A stretch of 36,904 bases of DNA from Opitutales bacterium (GTDB lineage Bacteria > Verrucomicrobiota > Verrucomicrobiia > Opitutales > Opitutaceae), in contig JABITN010000175.1 in the NCBI GenBank assembly GCA_018700525.1, forward strand, positions 1 to 36,904, in the 5' to 3' direction. The notes beneath the pieces are model-generated. The model saw only the letters and a program-made list of their open reading frames with translations. It was not told the DNA's origin and searched no databases. This document shows positions 25,107 to 34,376 of the stretch, in pieces. A program made the translations under genes and the position numbers. Numbering within the stretch: the first letter of the stretch is position 1; each line of letters begins with the position of its first letter.

Positions 25107-26567
25107 ATGACTCTCGATAAAATCCTAGAATACTCCTGGGCAGCCCTGATGATAATCCTCTTCTTCGGAGGGTCCATCTTCATCCACGAACTCGGCCATT
25201 TTTTGGCTGCCAAATGGAGAGGATTGGTTATCGAACGCTTCTCGATCGGTTTCGGACCAAGGCTCTTCGGCTGGACACGCAACGGCATCGATTACCGAGT
25301 CTCTTTGTTGCCGCTTGGCGGATACGTCGCATTGCCTCAATTAGCCGACATGCGCGGCATCGAAGGAGAAACAAGCTTAGAAAATGCTTCGATGGAGCCG
25401 ATATCCTACACATCCAAGGTCATCGTAGCCGTAGCCGGAGCTGTCTTCAACGTTCTTTTTGCCCTCGTTCTTGGCCTTATTCTTTGGAAAACAGGTGTCG
25501 AGCGAGAATACGCCACGACCATCGGAGCCATCTCCGAATCCGTCGAAATAGAAGAAGGCCATTTCGTCGACAATCCAGCTTTCAAAGCCGGATTGAAAGT
25601 TGGAGACGAAATCATCAGCATAGACGGCCAGCCAGTTGGCTCTTTTGAAGATATTTTCATTAATGTCGTTTTGGGGTCAGGAATGAGCGATGACGGTAAA
25701 CGCGTTACCAAAGTCGAATACATAAGAAATAGCGAAACAAGCGTCGCAATCGTCCACCCAATATTGCACCCCGAACATCAAATGAGAATGATCGGAATCC
25801 AGCCAAATATGGATACAATCATCGCAGCCGTAAGCGACTCGTTTCCCGCTAAAGAATCAGGACTGCAATTCGGAGACATAGTAAAACAGGTTAACGGAAT
25901 TACAGTCTTCAGCTCGCAACACTTCACGAGCATAATCAAAGAATTAGGCAACGACGAATTGGAACTGAAAATCGCTCGTATCAATCCAAATCCAGTAGGT
26001 CCTGAATACACAGAAGAGACGATTTCAATAACTCCGGTTCTTTCAAAATTAAATACGTCCGAAGATCAATTCTACGCGATAGGAGCTAGCCTCGCCTCCA
26101 GGATCCAAACTCAAAACATACACATTAATCCGATTGGACTCTCGAAGGACGTTATCGACAAAACCTACAAAACGATAAAATCCCTCCTCAACAGCAACTC
26201 AGACGCGAAGATGAAGGACATGTCAGGACCCGTTGGCATAGCGAATATCATCGCCAAAACATCCACCGTAGGAATCGTTCGAGTAATGGAGATCGCACTG
26301 ATGATAAACATCAGCCTAGCGATCTTCAACCTCCTCCCAATCCCAGTCCTCGACGGTGGTCATATCGCTTTCGCGACCATTGCGAAGATTACCGGAAAGC
26401 CGATCCCCCCTAATTTCGCAGCAGCGATTCAAGGCAGTTTCATGCTGCTCCTTTTTTCGTTTATGATTTACGTCACTTGGCACGACATTGGCCGCACATT
26501 CGTCAAAGATAAAACGGAGCCCCGACCAGCCGTTTACCTCATCAAAGTAGAAGAACCGCCGGTATGA
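25107..26567 (+). CDS. rseP: Site-2 intramembrane metalloprotease RseP
   Basis: Membrane zinc protease of the M50 family that cleaves single-span proteins, such as anti-sigma factors or leftover signal peptides, inside the membrane. The zinc motif HELGH is at 27-31 in the first membrane segment. Two PDZ-like domains follow ('NPAFKAGLKVGDEIISIDGQ' and 'AKESGLQFGDIVKQVNG'), and the third ligand motif is 'NLLPIPVLDGGH' near residue 410. At 486 residues it is somewhat longer than the E. coli enzyme (about 450) but has the same tandem-PDZ layout. ATG lies 2 nt after dxr. No anti-sigma substrate is encoded in the window. Confidence 0.96.
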   Translation: MTLDKILEYSWAALMIILFFGGSIFIHELGHFLAAKWRGLVIERFSIGFGPRLFGWTRNGIDYRVSLLPLGGYVALPQLADMRGIEGETSLENASMEPISYTSKVIVAVAGAVFNVLFALVLGLILWKTGVEREYATTIGAISESVEIEEGHFVDNPAFKAGLKVGDEIISIDGQPVGSFEDIFINVVLGSGMSDDGKRVTKVEYIRNSETSVAIVHPILHPEHQMRMIGIQPNMDTIIAAVSDSFPAKESGLQFGDIVKQVNGITVFSSQHFTSIIKELGNDELELKIARINPNPVGPEYTEETISITPVLSKLNTSEDQFYAIGASLASRIQTQNIHINPIGLSKDVIDKTYKTIKSLLNSNSDAKMKDMSGPVGIANIIAKTSTVGIVRVMEIALMINISLAIFNLLPIPVLDGGHIAFATIAKITGKPIPPNFAAAIQGSFMLLLFSFMIYVTWHDIGRTFVKDKTEPRPAVYLIKVEEPPV

Positions 26568-26607
26568 TTCCAAGCGAATCCATGCCACCGCTCAACCAAG
26601 GAATATT

Positions 26608-28632
26608 ATGAGCGTCTACTGCTCGTCGCGCTTCTCGACAATTCGACGCGCCAGCCGAGAAGTTTTCATCGGCGACCTTGGAGTCGGAGCCGAAAACCCT
26701 ATTCGTATCCAGTCTATGACCACTACGAATACGCAGGATGTAAGCGCGACTGTCAAACAGGCCATCGCTTTAGCCGAATCCGGTTGCGAAATCGTACGCA
26801 TAACCGCCCCAAATAAAACCGCCGCTCGCGCCCTCAAGGATATCCGTTCCCAATTCAGAGCTGCAGGTTTCGAAACGCCTCTCGTCGCTGATATTCACTT
26901 CCTTCCATCCGCAGCGATGGAGGCCGTTGAACACGTCGAAAAAGTTCGCATCAACCCCGGCAACTACGCGGACAAAAAAAAATTCTCGACTCGCGAATAC
27001 ACGAACGACCAATACGAAAAAGAACTCAAACGTCTCCACGAAGGATTTTCCCCGCTCGTCCTTCGCTCCAAAGAACTTGGGCGAGCCATGCGTATCGGCA
27101 CCAACCACGGTTCCCTTTCCGACCGCATCATGAATCGCTACGGCGACACTCCTTTAGGAATGGTCGAATCTGCCCTGGAATTCCTGCGGATCGCCGAATT
27201 GCACAGCTACCGAGACATAATCCTTTCGATGAAAGCCAGCAATCCCAAGGTCATGATCGAAGCTTATCGCCTGCTGGTCGATCGAATGAACGACGAAGGC
27301 ATGACCTATCCGCTCCATCTCGGAGTGACCGAAGCGGGCGACGGCGAAGATGGTCGAATCAAAAGCGCTATCGGAATCGGAAGTCTCCTCATGGATGGAC
27401 TTGGCGACACTATCCGCGTTTCTCTAACCGAAGATCCCGTATTCGAAATCCCAGTAGCTCAAGCCCTCGTCAAAAAGGTCATGGCAAACTGGAGAGACGC
27501 CAAACAAGAGACCGAGAAACCCGATACAATCGATCCCTACCACTTTCAGCGACGCTCCATCGCCACCTTCGAGCTCACACCGGAAAAGAGCATCGGCATC
27601 GAAGAACCGCCTACCGTCATCACGAAAACTCCCTTTGAATTGACTCAGTTCGAAGCCCTCGAAACCGCTCTGTCCGAAGCGACCCCGAAACTCAAAGACA
27701 CTCCCATAGAGGGACTTTGCATCGCCGTTCAAACGGTCGACCAACTCCAGTATATCGAAGCTACTTGGAAGCGAATCGAACCCTACGTTTCATTCTTGGT
27801 CCTTGAGATCCCGCAGAGCATCGATCTCGAATCGCTATCGAGAGCCCTAACGGATTCCAAACTGCCGCTCGCGCTTATTCGAGATTTCGATGCCGACGCG
27901 CTTACCCCCTACAAACGCTTCTTGGGCATCTGTTCGTCCTTCGATGCGATTCCGATCGTTGGATTAACCCCCAACGTCTCAGACGGAATCTGCTCGGAAC
28001 CCGCCAACAACCTTATCGTTACCCTCAACTCGCAGACTCGAACCAATTCGCCCAAGCATAGAATCGGCTCATATCGTCACCTCGCCAACCGCCTGCAGAA
28101 CTGGCAAAATCCATCACCTCTTTGGATCAGAAATTCGGATACCGGCGAAAATGAGACAGCTTCGTTTCTAAACCGCCTCCTCGATGCAAGCATTCTTTCT
28201 GGAAGCCTTCTTTGCGACGGACTCGGCGACCTTATCAGCATCGAGACGGACAAAGACCTAACGCGGGCAACGAAACTCACCTACAACGTCCTTCAAGGCA
28301 CAGGAGCGCGTATTTCAAAAACCGAGTTCGTGGCCTGCCCCAGCTGTGGACGCACCCTTTTCGACCTCCAATCAACAACCCAGCGCATCCGTGGACAAAC
28401 CGGCCACCTCAAAGGCGTCAAAATAGCCATCATGGGCTGTATCGTAAACGGTCCAGGCGAGATGGCCGATGCCGACTTCGGTTACGTTGGCGGAGCCCCA
28501 GCCAAGATCAATCTATACGTCGGCAAAAACTGCGTCCGATACAACATCCCTCAAGCCGAAGCCGATCAACACCTCATTGATCTCATCAAAGAACATGGCA
28601 AATGGGTTGACCCCGAAACCGTAGAGGCGTAA
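26608..28632 (+). CDS. ispG: HMB-diphosphate synthase IspG, long form
   Basis: MEP-pathway iron-sulfur enzyme converting ME-cyclodiphosphate to HMBPP. The TIM-barrel half has 'IRIQSMTTTNTQDVSATVKQ' near the start and 'LVADIHFLPSAAM'. The cluster-binding half has Cys577 and Cys580 ('CPSCGRT'), Cys611 and Glu618 ('GCIVNGPGE'). At 674 residues it is the long form, with about 250 extra residues (roughly 300-560) between the two halves, as in plants, Chlamydiae and Bacteroidetes; the common form is about 370-400. All four cluster ligands are intact. It starts 40 nt after rseP and is followed 30 nt later by a sugar kinase. Confidence 0.97.
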   Translation: MSVYCSSRFSTIRRASREVFIGDLGVGAENPIRIQSMTTTNTQDVSATVKQAIALAESGCEIVRITAPNKTAARALKDIRSQFRAAGFETPLVADIHFLPSAAMEAVEHVEKVRINPGNYADKKKFSTREYTNDQYEKELKRLHEGFSPLVLRSKELGRAMRIGTNHGSLSDRIMNRYGDTPLGMVESALEFLRIAELHSYRDIILSMKASNPKVMIEAYRLLVDRMNDEGMTYPLHLGVTEAGDGEDGRIKSAIGIGSLLMDGLGDTIRVSLTEDPVFEIPVAQALVKKVMANWRDAKQETEKPDTIDPYHFQRRSIATFELTPEKSIGIEEPPTVITKTPFELTQFEALETALSEATPKLKDTPIEGLCIAVQTVDQLQYIEATWKRIEPYVSFLVLEIPQSIDLESLSRALTDSKLPLALIRDFDADALTPYKRFLGICSSFDAIPIVGLTPNVSDGICSEPANNLIVTLNSQTRTNSPKHRIGSYRHLANRLQNWQNPSPLWIRNSDTGENETASFLNRLLDASILSGSLLCDGLGDLISIETDKDLTRATKLTYNVLQGTGARISKTEFVACPSCGRTLFDLQSTTQRIRGQTGHLKGVKIAIMGCIVNGPGEMADADFGYVGGAPAKINLYVGKNCVRYNIPQAEADQHLIDLIKEHGKWVDPETVEA

Positions 28633-28662
28633 CTCCGCTTAGCGAACAACTTCGAAAAATAC

Positions 28663-29499
28663 GTGGGCAAAAACCCGATACAAGGTTTTCTAGGCGTTGA
28701 TGGCGGTGGTTCCAATACGCGGGCCCTATTCATGGATGCGAACGGCAAACACCTCTCCAAAGGCTTCGCGCCCGGATCCAACCCACATAATATCGGCTAT
28801 CCCAAAGCTGCTTCCAATATCAACGAAGCCGTTCAAGCAGCCTTGGAAAATGCAGCTCCCGAACAACTTCGAATCGCCTCGGTTTTCTGCGGTATCGCCG
28901 GTATCCGCAATACCGAAGAACAGATGCTTTTAACTAGCGAACTCCAGCATTTCCAATGGACTAGAAATGCTCGCCTAAGCATCGACCATGATGTCTCAAT
29001 CGCCTACAGAGCCGTTTTAGGAAAGGACTCCGGAATCACTCTCATTTGCGGCACAGGAACTTCTTGCCTAGGCAAGGACATTACCGGAGAGATCATCCTA
29101 ACCAGCGGCCGCACTGAAACCATCGACGATCCCGGAAGCGGATACGCGATCGGATTAGAAGGTATCGAAGCGGGACTTCTTCAATCAACATCAACCAATC
29201 GGAACGATATTGCAAAGCTTGCCCCTCAGCTAATCAATCTAGCTCAAGAAGGAAATCCTACAGCCCAATATATCCTAAACAAAAACGCAGATTCGCTGAT
29301 CGAGCTTATTCGCGACACGCTCTCCCGACTCTCCTTAAGCGAGAATTTCAATCTCGGTATCATCGGCAGCTTAGGCACTACTAAAACGCCCTACCAGGAT
29401 CTTATCCTCAAGAAAATCGCCTCCGAGTTTCCAAGCACAGTCCTTCGATTCACCAATAAAACGCCCGTTGAAGCCGCTGCTGAATTAGCTCTCACCTAG
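28663..29499 (+). CDS. BadF/N-acetylglucosamine-kinase-like ATPase
   Basis: ASKHA-fold kinase of the BadF/BadG family, 278 residues, starting at GTG 28663. Phosphate-1 loop 'GVDGGGSNTRALFMDANG' is at the N-terminus. 'SIDHDVSIAYRAVLGKDSGI' holds the catalytic Asp region, 'LICGTGTSC' is phosphate-2 and 'DDPGSGYAIGLEG' is the conserved GSG segment of N-acetylglucosamine-kinase-type members. Likely role: phosphorylation of N-acetylglucosamine or a related amino sugar in cell-wall recycling, but the substrate cannot be fixed from sequence. It lies 30 nt after ispG and is probably the last gene of the envelope/isoprenoid operon. Confidence 0.85.
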   Translation: MGKNPIQGFLGVDGGGSNTRALFMDANGKHLSKGFAPGSNPHNIGYPKAASNINEAVQAALENAAPEQLRIASVFCGIAGIRNTEEQMLLTSELQHFQWTRNARLSIDHDVSIAYRAVLGKDSGITLICGTGTSCLGKDITGEIILTSGRTETIDDPGSGYAIGLEGIEAGLLQSTSTNRNDIAKLAPQLINLAQEGNPTAQYILNKNADSLIELIRDTLSRLSLSENFNLGIIGSLGTTKTPYQDLILKKIASEFPSTVLRFTNKTPVEAAAELALT

Positions 29500-29596
29500 C
29501 AGACCCTCCATACCTTGGTTTATAAACCTAGAGAATCGATAGAAATACATGGCCACAAAAAGGCACGAAGAAGGATAAAGACTTATAACCTTATTT

Positions 29597-29662
29597 CGGC
29601 GAAGCCGTACCTTTATTTTATCGTGTCGGCGACAATTGCTAGCAAGGCGCGAGCGATGACTA
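29597..29662. repeat. REP-like modules after the kinase gene
   Basis: The gap 29500-29673 holds CGGC-GAA-GCCG (29597-29607) followed by a T-rich stretch, which could be a weak terminator for the kinase gene, and GCGCGAGCGATGACTA (29647-29662). Both modules recur in the same order near 10182 and 10295. Before them, CACAAAAAGGCACGAAG near 29554 resembles part of the arm of the inverted repeat at 13375. Confidence 0.4.
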
Positions 29663-29673
29663 AATTGTTCGAA

Positions 29674-30405
29674 TCAATCGTTCCTCCCGCCGAACATACT
29701 GAGCAAATACAACAAGTAACTTAGGGAGCTGACAAATGCCGCAACATAGGTCAACGCAGCCGCGTTCAAGGTCCTACTGACCCCAACCATCTCATCGCTT
29801 CCTAGAATCCCCAACGAGACCAATTCCTTCTTAGCCCGAGCACTTGCATCAAATTCGACCGGCAACGTGATCAGTTGGAACACCGTCAGGACGACGTAGC
29901 ATAAAATACCGAGCTTCAAAAGCGTAACGCTCAACGCGCCACCAATAAGAAAGAACGACCCTATCATCACAATCGGCAAAACCCGCGTCGAGATATTCGT
30001 GATGGGCACCAGAGCCATCCGAACCTTCAAAGCGGCGTAGCCGACTTTATGCTGAACAGCGTGCCCGGCCTCATGGGCAGCAACTCCGAGAGCGGCCAGA
30101 CTAGTTCCCCGATAGTTCTCCTCGCTAAGCGCCAATTTTTTGCCGATCGGATCGTAATGGTCGGTCAAGTGGCCACGAACCTGAACGATCTTCACATCGC
30201 TAATCCCAGCATTGCGCATCACTGCTGCCGCCGCTTCTGCACCTGTAATACCTCCTCGAGATGGTACTCGAACATATTTATTGTAGGCCGACGAAACCTT
30301 AGACTGCGCCCACATGGCCAAAATAATCGTTGGAATTACGAAAATAAAGTAACCCATAAATCCTCCGCCTCCACCAAAAAACATCGCTAGCATATCCATA
30401 TTCAT
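29674..30405 (-). CDS. Membrane zinc metallopeptidase (YugP-like)
   Basis: Neutral zinc peptidase of the YugP type. ATG 30405 is preferred, opening 'MNMDMLAMFFGGGGGFMGYF' and a first membrane span at about 16-32, giving 243 residues; the open frame runs to 30531, but that extension is not typical. The zinc motif is 'AAHEAGHAVQH' with HEAGH at 111-115, preceded by 'DHYDPIGKKLALSEENYRG', a hallmark of the family. Three or four further membrane spans follow, with 'LPVEFDASARAKKEL' between them. The substrate is unknown. It is divergent from the D-threonine-aldolase-like gene, with 250 bp between them in which I see no clear promoter. Confidence 0.92.
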   Translation of the reverse strand: MNMDMLAMFFGGGGGFMGYFIFVIPTIILAMWAQSKVSSAYNKYVRVPSRGGITGAEAAAAVMRNAGISDVKIVQVRGHLTDHYDPIGKKLALSEENYRGTSLAALGVAAHEAGHAVQHKVGYAALKVRMALVPITNISTRVLPIVMIGSFFLIGGALSVTLLKLGILCYVVLTVFQLITLPVEFDASARAKKELVSLGILGSDEMVGVSRTLNAAALTYVAAFVSSLSYLLYLLSMFGGRND

Positions 30406-30655
30406 AATATTCAATCGTTCCTGGAGAACAAAGAAAGCAATCGGCACTCCAAGTTCCAGCAAAGAGTGAATATTATTTGGAAATTCATAAAGCTTTACCA
30501 ACGTGAACATCAAACAGAGCACAATCTCCAATCGCTAGAACGCTTTTCAAACATCGAGTCAGTCTGTCTCAACTGGGACGAATTCTACGAATGCTTATTC
30601 GGCATCAAAGCCGTATTTGCCAAAGCGCCACAATCAATCTTCACTCTAGCCTCAA

Positions 30656-31762
30656 ATGACGACCCCTTCCATAATAGGCCTTTCAAATGCGGACGAATTA
30701 CCTTCGCCCGCTCTAATAATCTACCCCGAACTCGTCAAAGCGAACATCCGGCAAATGATCGCCATAGCCGGAGACCCTGACCGACTCCGTCCGCACGTAA
30801 AAACGCACAAAATGGCCGAAATCGTGGCCCTGCAAATGCAGTGCGGGATTCGAAAATTCAAATGCTCAACGCTCGCAGAAGCTCGCATGCTAGTAACTTC
30901 CGAAGTCGAAGATATGCTTTTGGCTTACCAACCTGCCGGTCCTGACATCCAAGACTACGTTCAATTGGCGAAAGAAAATCCGGATGCACGATTTTCGACG
31001 ATCGTAGACAATCAAGACACCATCAACCGACTCAACACCGCCTGCGCCAATAGCGCAATTGCGCTCGGAGTATTTCTCGATATTAATAGCGGAATGAATC
31101 GTACCGGCATCGCTCCCAATGAATCCGCAGCAGAACTTTACGCCCATATCCACCAAGCCAGCAATCTTATCACTCGAGGCCTCCACGTGTACGACGGCCA
31201 CATACACGAATCGAATCTAGAAAAACGAACCCGCCAAACCAACCAAGAATTCGCAACTGTCGAATCTCTCATAAAGAGTCTAAACGAGGCCAGCTTCGAC
31301 ATTCCTAAAATCGTCGCCGGCGGCAGTCCCACCTTCCCCATCCACGCGAAACGCGATGTAGAACTGAGCCCCGGGACTCCACTGCTATGGGATTTCGGAT
31401 ACGGAGATACCTTTCACGATTTGCCCTTTCAACATGCTGCCCTGCTTTACACTCGCGTCATTAGTAAGCCTGCGCCTGGACTCCTTTGCTTCGACCTCGG
31501 GCACAAAGCAGTCGCTTCCGAAATGGAGCCTCCGCGCGTTCGACTCCTTGGACTAGAGGACGCGACCTTCGTTTCCCACAGCGAAGAGCACCTCGTCTTG
31601 AAAAGCGATCGAGCCTCGAAAATCTCAGTCGGCGATTCCTTTCTAGGAATCCCTAAACACATCTGCCCAACCGTAGCTCTCTATAACAAAGCCGCTATCG
31701 CCGCTGACGGACGTATAACCGGCTACTGGAATGTTGCCGCCCGCTCCAGAATCCTGGACTAG
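30656..31762 (+). CDS. D-threonine aldolase / D-serine dehydratase-like PLP enzyme
   Basis: Fold-type III (alanine-racemase-like) PLP enzyme of 368 residues. The PLP lysine is Lys49 in 'LRPHVKTHKM'. The C-terminal metal site is His335 and Cys337 in 'GIPKHICPTVAL', as in metal-dependent D-threonine aldolases and D-serine dehydratases. It would cleave or dehydrate D-beta-hydroxy amino acids such as D-threonine or D-serine; sequence alone does not separate the two. ATG 30656 gives the family's usual N-terminus ('ADELPSPALIIYPELVKANI'). The gene is monocistronic and convergent with the beta-propeller gene across a short hairpin repeat. Confidence 0.9.
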   Translation: MTTPSIIGLSNADELPSPALIIYPELVKANIRQMIAIAGDPDRLRPHVKTHKMAEIVALQMQCGIRKFKCSTLAEARMLVTSEVEDMLLAYQPAGPDIQDYVQLAKENPDARFSTIVDNQDTINRLNTACANSAIALGVFLDINSGMNRTGIAPNESAAELYAHIHQASNLITRGLHVYDGHIHESNLEKRTRQTNQEFATVESLIKSLNEASFDIPKIVAGGSPTFPIHAKRDVELSPGTPLLWDFGYGDTFHDLPFQHAALLYTRVISKPAPGLLCFDLGHKAVASEMEPPRVRLLGLEDATFVSHSEEHLVLKSDRASKISVGDSFLGIPKHICPTVALYNKAAIAADGRITGYWNVAARSRILD

Positions 31763-31775
31763 CCCGTAGGGCAGT

Positions 31776-31797
31776 GCTCTCGCTGTCCCGCGATAGC
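31776..31797. repeat. REP-like hairpin between convergent genes
   Basis: GCTCTCGC (31776-31783) and GCGATAGC (31790-31797) pair at 7 of 8 positions around TGTCCC. The core CTCGCTGTC..GCGA..GCTAA also occurs at 10156-10173. Lying in the 39-bp gap between two stop codons, it may terminate both transcripts. Confidence 0.5.
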
Positions 31798-31801
31798 TAA
31801 G

Positions 31802-32878
31802 TCACTGGGTTTCAACTATCGCCATTGCCCAAGGATCTTCCCCAATTTCTAGCGTCTGAAAACGGACCAAAGCACCGTTGTCTTCATTGACTCTATAAGC
31901 TGCAAACTTTCCCGAGCCACTGCCCGCCGCATAGAGAAACCTACCATCCGGAGAAAACTCGAACGAACGTGTCGCCGCCTCGCACGCAAAGCGATCCACT
32001 GGAGACAGCTCCCCCGATTCGGAATCAACTAAAAAAGCCGCAAGCGAATCATGCCCTCGGTTGGCAACATAGACGAAGCGGCCGCTAGGATGTATACCAA
32101 CATCCGAGGTCGAGTTCTTTCCTTCGAAATCATTGGGCAAAGTACTAAGCGTTTGCAGCGTTTCCAGGCGCCCATTCTCTGAGTCCAAACGATAAACCGT
32201 TACGCTATTACCTTGCTCGTCGCTTCCGTATCCAAACAAACCATTCGCGGCTAAACGAAAATGCCGCGGGCCGGCTACGCCTTCGCGATTCAAAACTGCC
32301 ACTTCATTGGAAGCAATTGTTCCCTCGCTAGAATCGAATTTGAATTGGAAAATCCCATTTGCAGCCGTGTGGGGAACAAAGACAAACCGGTTTGACTTAT
32401 CGATTTCGACCGAGTGAGGACGGTCTGCCGTCTCAATCGTCTGAAGTGCAGTCTCCCCAAGGACTCCATCCTCTACTGCGTGTATTATGACATGTCCTTC
32501 GAAATAATACGACGATATCAAAAATCGCTCCGATTGATCCAGATGCAAAAACGATGCATGCGACCCCGCCACCGTTTCGCTCAAAAACCTCAGGCTTCCA
32601 TTTTGTCCATCGATCCCAAAACTCGCTATTTTTCCGCTTTCGCTCAGCGATGCAAACAAGAATCGACCATCTCGAGACACCATCAATGCACGTGGTCCTC
32701 CATCGACTTCAATATCGCTTTCGAAAACAACCTTACCCGTATCCTTTACTTGCCGATACACAGCGATTCTCTCTTCGCCCGCAACCGCGACATACAAACA
32801 AAGCTTCGAAGCGATCGCAATCGATGAAAGTCCAGATGCAATTAAACAGAATACTATCGATCGAAAGACCTTGCCCAT
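31802..32878 (-). CDS. Secreted lactonase-like seven-bladed beta-propeller
   Basis: Pgl/YbhE-type beta-propeller (lactonase family), 358 residues from ATG 32878, which opens a signal peptide (about 1-24, ending AIAS). An upstream in-frame start at 32905 would put nine polar residues before it. Propeller blades repeat a Gly/Ser-x-Asp/Asn-Gly-Arg-Phe pattern: 'SRDGRFLFASL', 'DQSERFLISS', 'DKSNRFVFVP', 'HPSGRFVYVANRGHDS', 'SPDGRFLYAAGSGSG'. Cytoplasmic members hydrolyse 6-phosphogluconolactone; an exported copy is unlikely to have that substrate and might act on another lactone or simply bind ligand. Convergent with the D-threonine-aldolase-like gene, divergent from the cytochrome gene. Confidence 0.85.
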   Translation of the reverse strand: MGKVFRSIVFCLIASGLSSIAIASKLCLYVAVAGEERIAVYRQVKDTGKVVFESDIEVDGGPRALMVSRDGRFLFASLSESGKIASFGIDGQNGSLRFLSETVAGSHASFLHLDQSERFLISSYYFEGHVIIHAVEDGVLGETALQTIETADRPHSVEIDKSNRFVFVPHTAANGIFQFKFDSSEGTIASNEVAVLNREGVAGPRHFRLAANGLFGYGSDEQGNSVTVYRLDSENGRLETLQTLSTLPNDFEGKNSTSDVGIHPSGRFVYVANRGHDSLAAFLVDSESGELSPVDRFACEAATRSFEFSPDGRFLYAAGSGSGKFAAYRVNEDNGALVRFQTLEIGEDPWAMAIVETQ

Positions 32879-33052
32879 GCTCAAAACCGTAGCCGAACTC
32901 CTCAATCAGGCAATCTAAACAACGTTTCAAAAAGAGAATATCTCCGAAATGATAGAATCGTATTTCTCGCAACCTTGATTTTCGTCATTTCGCAAAATCT
33001 TCAGGATTGCGATTCTCTTTCAAGCCACTTGAACTCCCGACCAATTCTATTG

Positions 33053-33676
33053 ATGCGAACCTTTCCGATCATTCCAATTATCGCCTTTCTTTCCGTTATA
33101 TCGCTGAACGCCGATTCTAGCTCAAACTCCGAAGATCTAGGGTTCGCGGTTTTTCGCGACCGATGCATGGCGTGTCACTTACAATCAGGAATGGGAATCA
33201 AAGAAATGAACGCTCCCTCCATTGCCGGACTTCCACGCTGGTACGTTACGGACCAACTCCGGAAATTTCGACGCAATCAGCGCGGCAACCATATCGAAGA
33301 TGCCGCCGGCAGCTTGATGCAGACAAATGCCCTAGCTTTAGACGAAAAATCAATCGCATTCGTCGGCAGACATATTGAGTCGCTCACTCCAAACGAGGGT
33401 CGGAACATCTTATCGAAAAAGTCCACCAAGGACTCCAAAGTGCTTTACCGAAAACGGTGCCAAGAATGCCACGGCGAACATGGCGAAGGAAATCGATCCG
33501 ATAGGGTCCCACCACTCACGAGCCAACAAGATTGGTACCTCCTCAAGCAGATAGATAATTTTCAAACAGGAAAACGACTTCATTACGAAAACGATTCTTT
33601 GAACGAACTAAGCGAAGAGCAGCTCCAATCCATAATCGCATGGATTTGCTCGCTACCCTCTAGCCCTCCTGAATGA
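33053..33676 (+). CDS. Diheme cytochrome c, periplasmic
   Basis: Electron carrier of the c4-like two-domain type. ATG 33053 opens a signal peptide (about 1-20); the longer frame from 32975 has no export signal at its start. The mature protein has two haem-attachment sites, CMACH at 38-42 and CQECH at 136-140. Domain 1 has the usual distal methionine (Met89). Domain 2 contains no methionine after its CxxCH, so haem 2 would need another ligand (His177 is a candidate) or be five-coordinate. Length is 207 residues. Its last four bases overlap the start of the next gene (ATGA), so the two are translated together. No oxidase or other redox partner is in the window. Confidence 0.92.
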   Translation: MRTFPIIPIIAFLSVISLNADSSSNSEDLGFAVFRDRCMACHLQSGMGIKEMNAPSIAGLPRWYVTDQLRKFRRNQRGNHIEDAAGSLMQTNALALDEKSIAFVGRHIESLTPNEGRNILSKKSTKDSKVLYRKRCQECHGEHGEGNRSDRVPPLTSQQDWYLLKQIDNFQTGKRLHYENDSLNELSEEQLQSIIAWICSLPSSPPE

Positions 33677-34344
33677 AACCCCGGATCAAACTCGCCGAAA
33701 CGAAAACTCCTGACGGAGGAAATCTAGCCCTTTTCGAACAAGACGACACCTATTCGATCACCTACAAAGGGCAGCAGCTCATGCACTCAAAGATGAGTGC
33801 CTCGGAAGAGCTTCTTGGTAAGCTCGGTCTCGATAGGATCGACCACAAACTTCCATCCCGAATTTTGGTTGGCGGTCTCGGCCTGGGCTACACCCTTCGA
33901 ACTGTAATGGAAGGCTCCTCGGCTGATGCTCAAATTGATACGGCGGAACTCATGCCAGAAGTAGTCGACTGGAATCGTACTTTTCTGAATACGCTCAATG
34001 GCTCTTTTTTAGACGATCCCCGAGCAAACATACTAACCGAAGACGTCGGCAAAATCATCAGAGGCGCATCAGCCAATACCTACGATACAATCCTGCTCGA
34101 TGTTGACAACGGCCCCATAGCCATGGTGGACACCAGCAATAATTCACTGTATTCACATTTTGGAATACGCTCTATTCGAAACGCTCTCAAAGAAAATGGC
34201 CGGGCTGTTGTTTGGTCCGCCCAAGCGGATCCGAGATTCGAAAAGCGCTTACGTAAAGCGGACTTTAAAGTTAAAGCCGTACCTGCAAAAACGCACCCAG
34301 GAGCAAAACGTGCCGCCTACATGCTATATGTAGCGGATCGATAG
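33673..34344 (+). CDS. Spermidine-synthase-like protein
   Basis: Rossmann-fold protein of the spermine/spermidine-synthase superfamily, 223 residues, starting in a 4-bp overlap with the cytochrome gene. 'ILVGGLGLGYTLRTV' is the nucleotide-binding loop, 'IDTAELMPEVVDWNR' has the ribose-binding acid, and 'YDTILLDVDNGPIAMV' has the catalytic-region Asp residues. It is shorter than SpeE (about 280) and lacks most of the N-terminal beta-domain. The 'LLDVDNGP' motif belongs to a broadly distributed SpeE-like group without proven polyamine activity, so methyltransferase or another role is possible. Cotranslation with a cytochrome c is odd for a polyamine enzyme. Confidence 0.8.
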   Translation: MKPRIKLAETKTPDGGNLALFEQDDTYSITYKGQQLMHSKMSASEELLGKLGLDRIDHKLPSRILVGGLGLGYTLRTVMEGSSADAQIDTAELMPEVVDWNRTFLNTLNGSFLDDPRANILTEDVGKIIRGASANTYDTILLDVDNGPIAMVDTSNNSLYSHFGIRSIRNALKENGRAVVWSAQADPRFEKRLRKADFKVKAVPAKTHPGAKRAAYMLYVADR

Positions 34345-34346
34345 CT

Positions 34347-34376
34347 CGAGGCTTCGTAAGCTCGTGCTCGATTTTT
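34347..34376 (+). terminator. Possible terminator after the spermidine-synthase-like gene
   Basis: A 7-bp stem with one bulged G (CGAGGCTT / AAGCTCG, 34347-34364) lies just past the stop codon, with TTTTT at 34372-34376. The gap of a few bases before the T run weakens the call. Confidence 0.4.
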
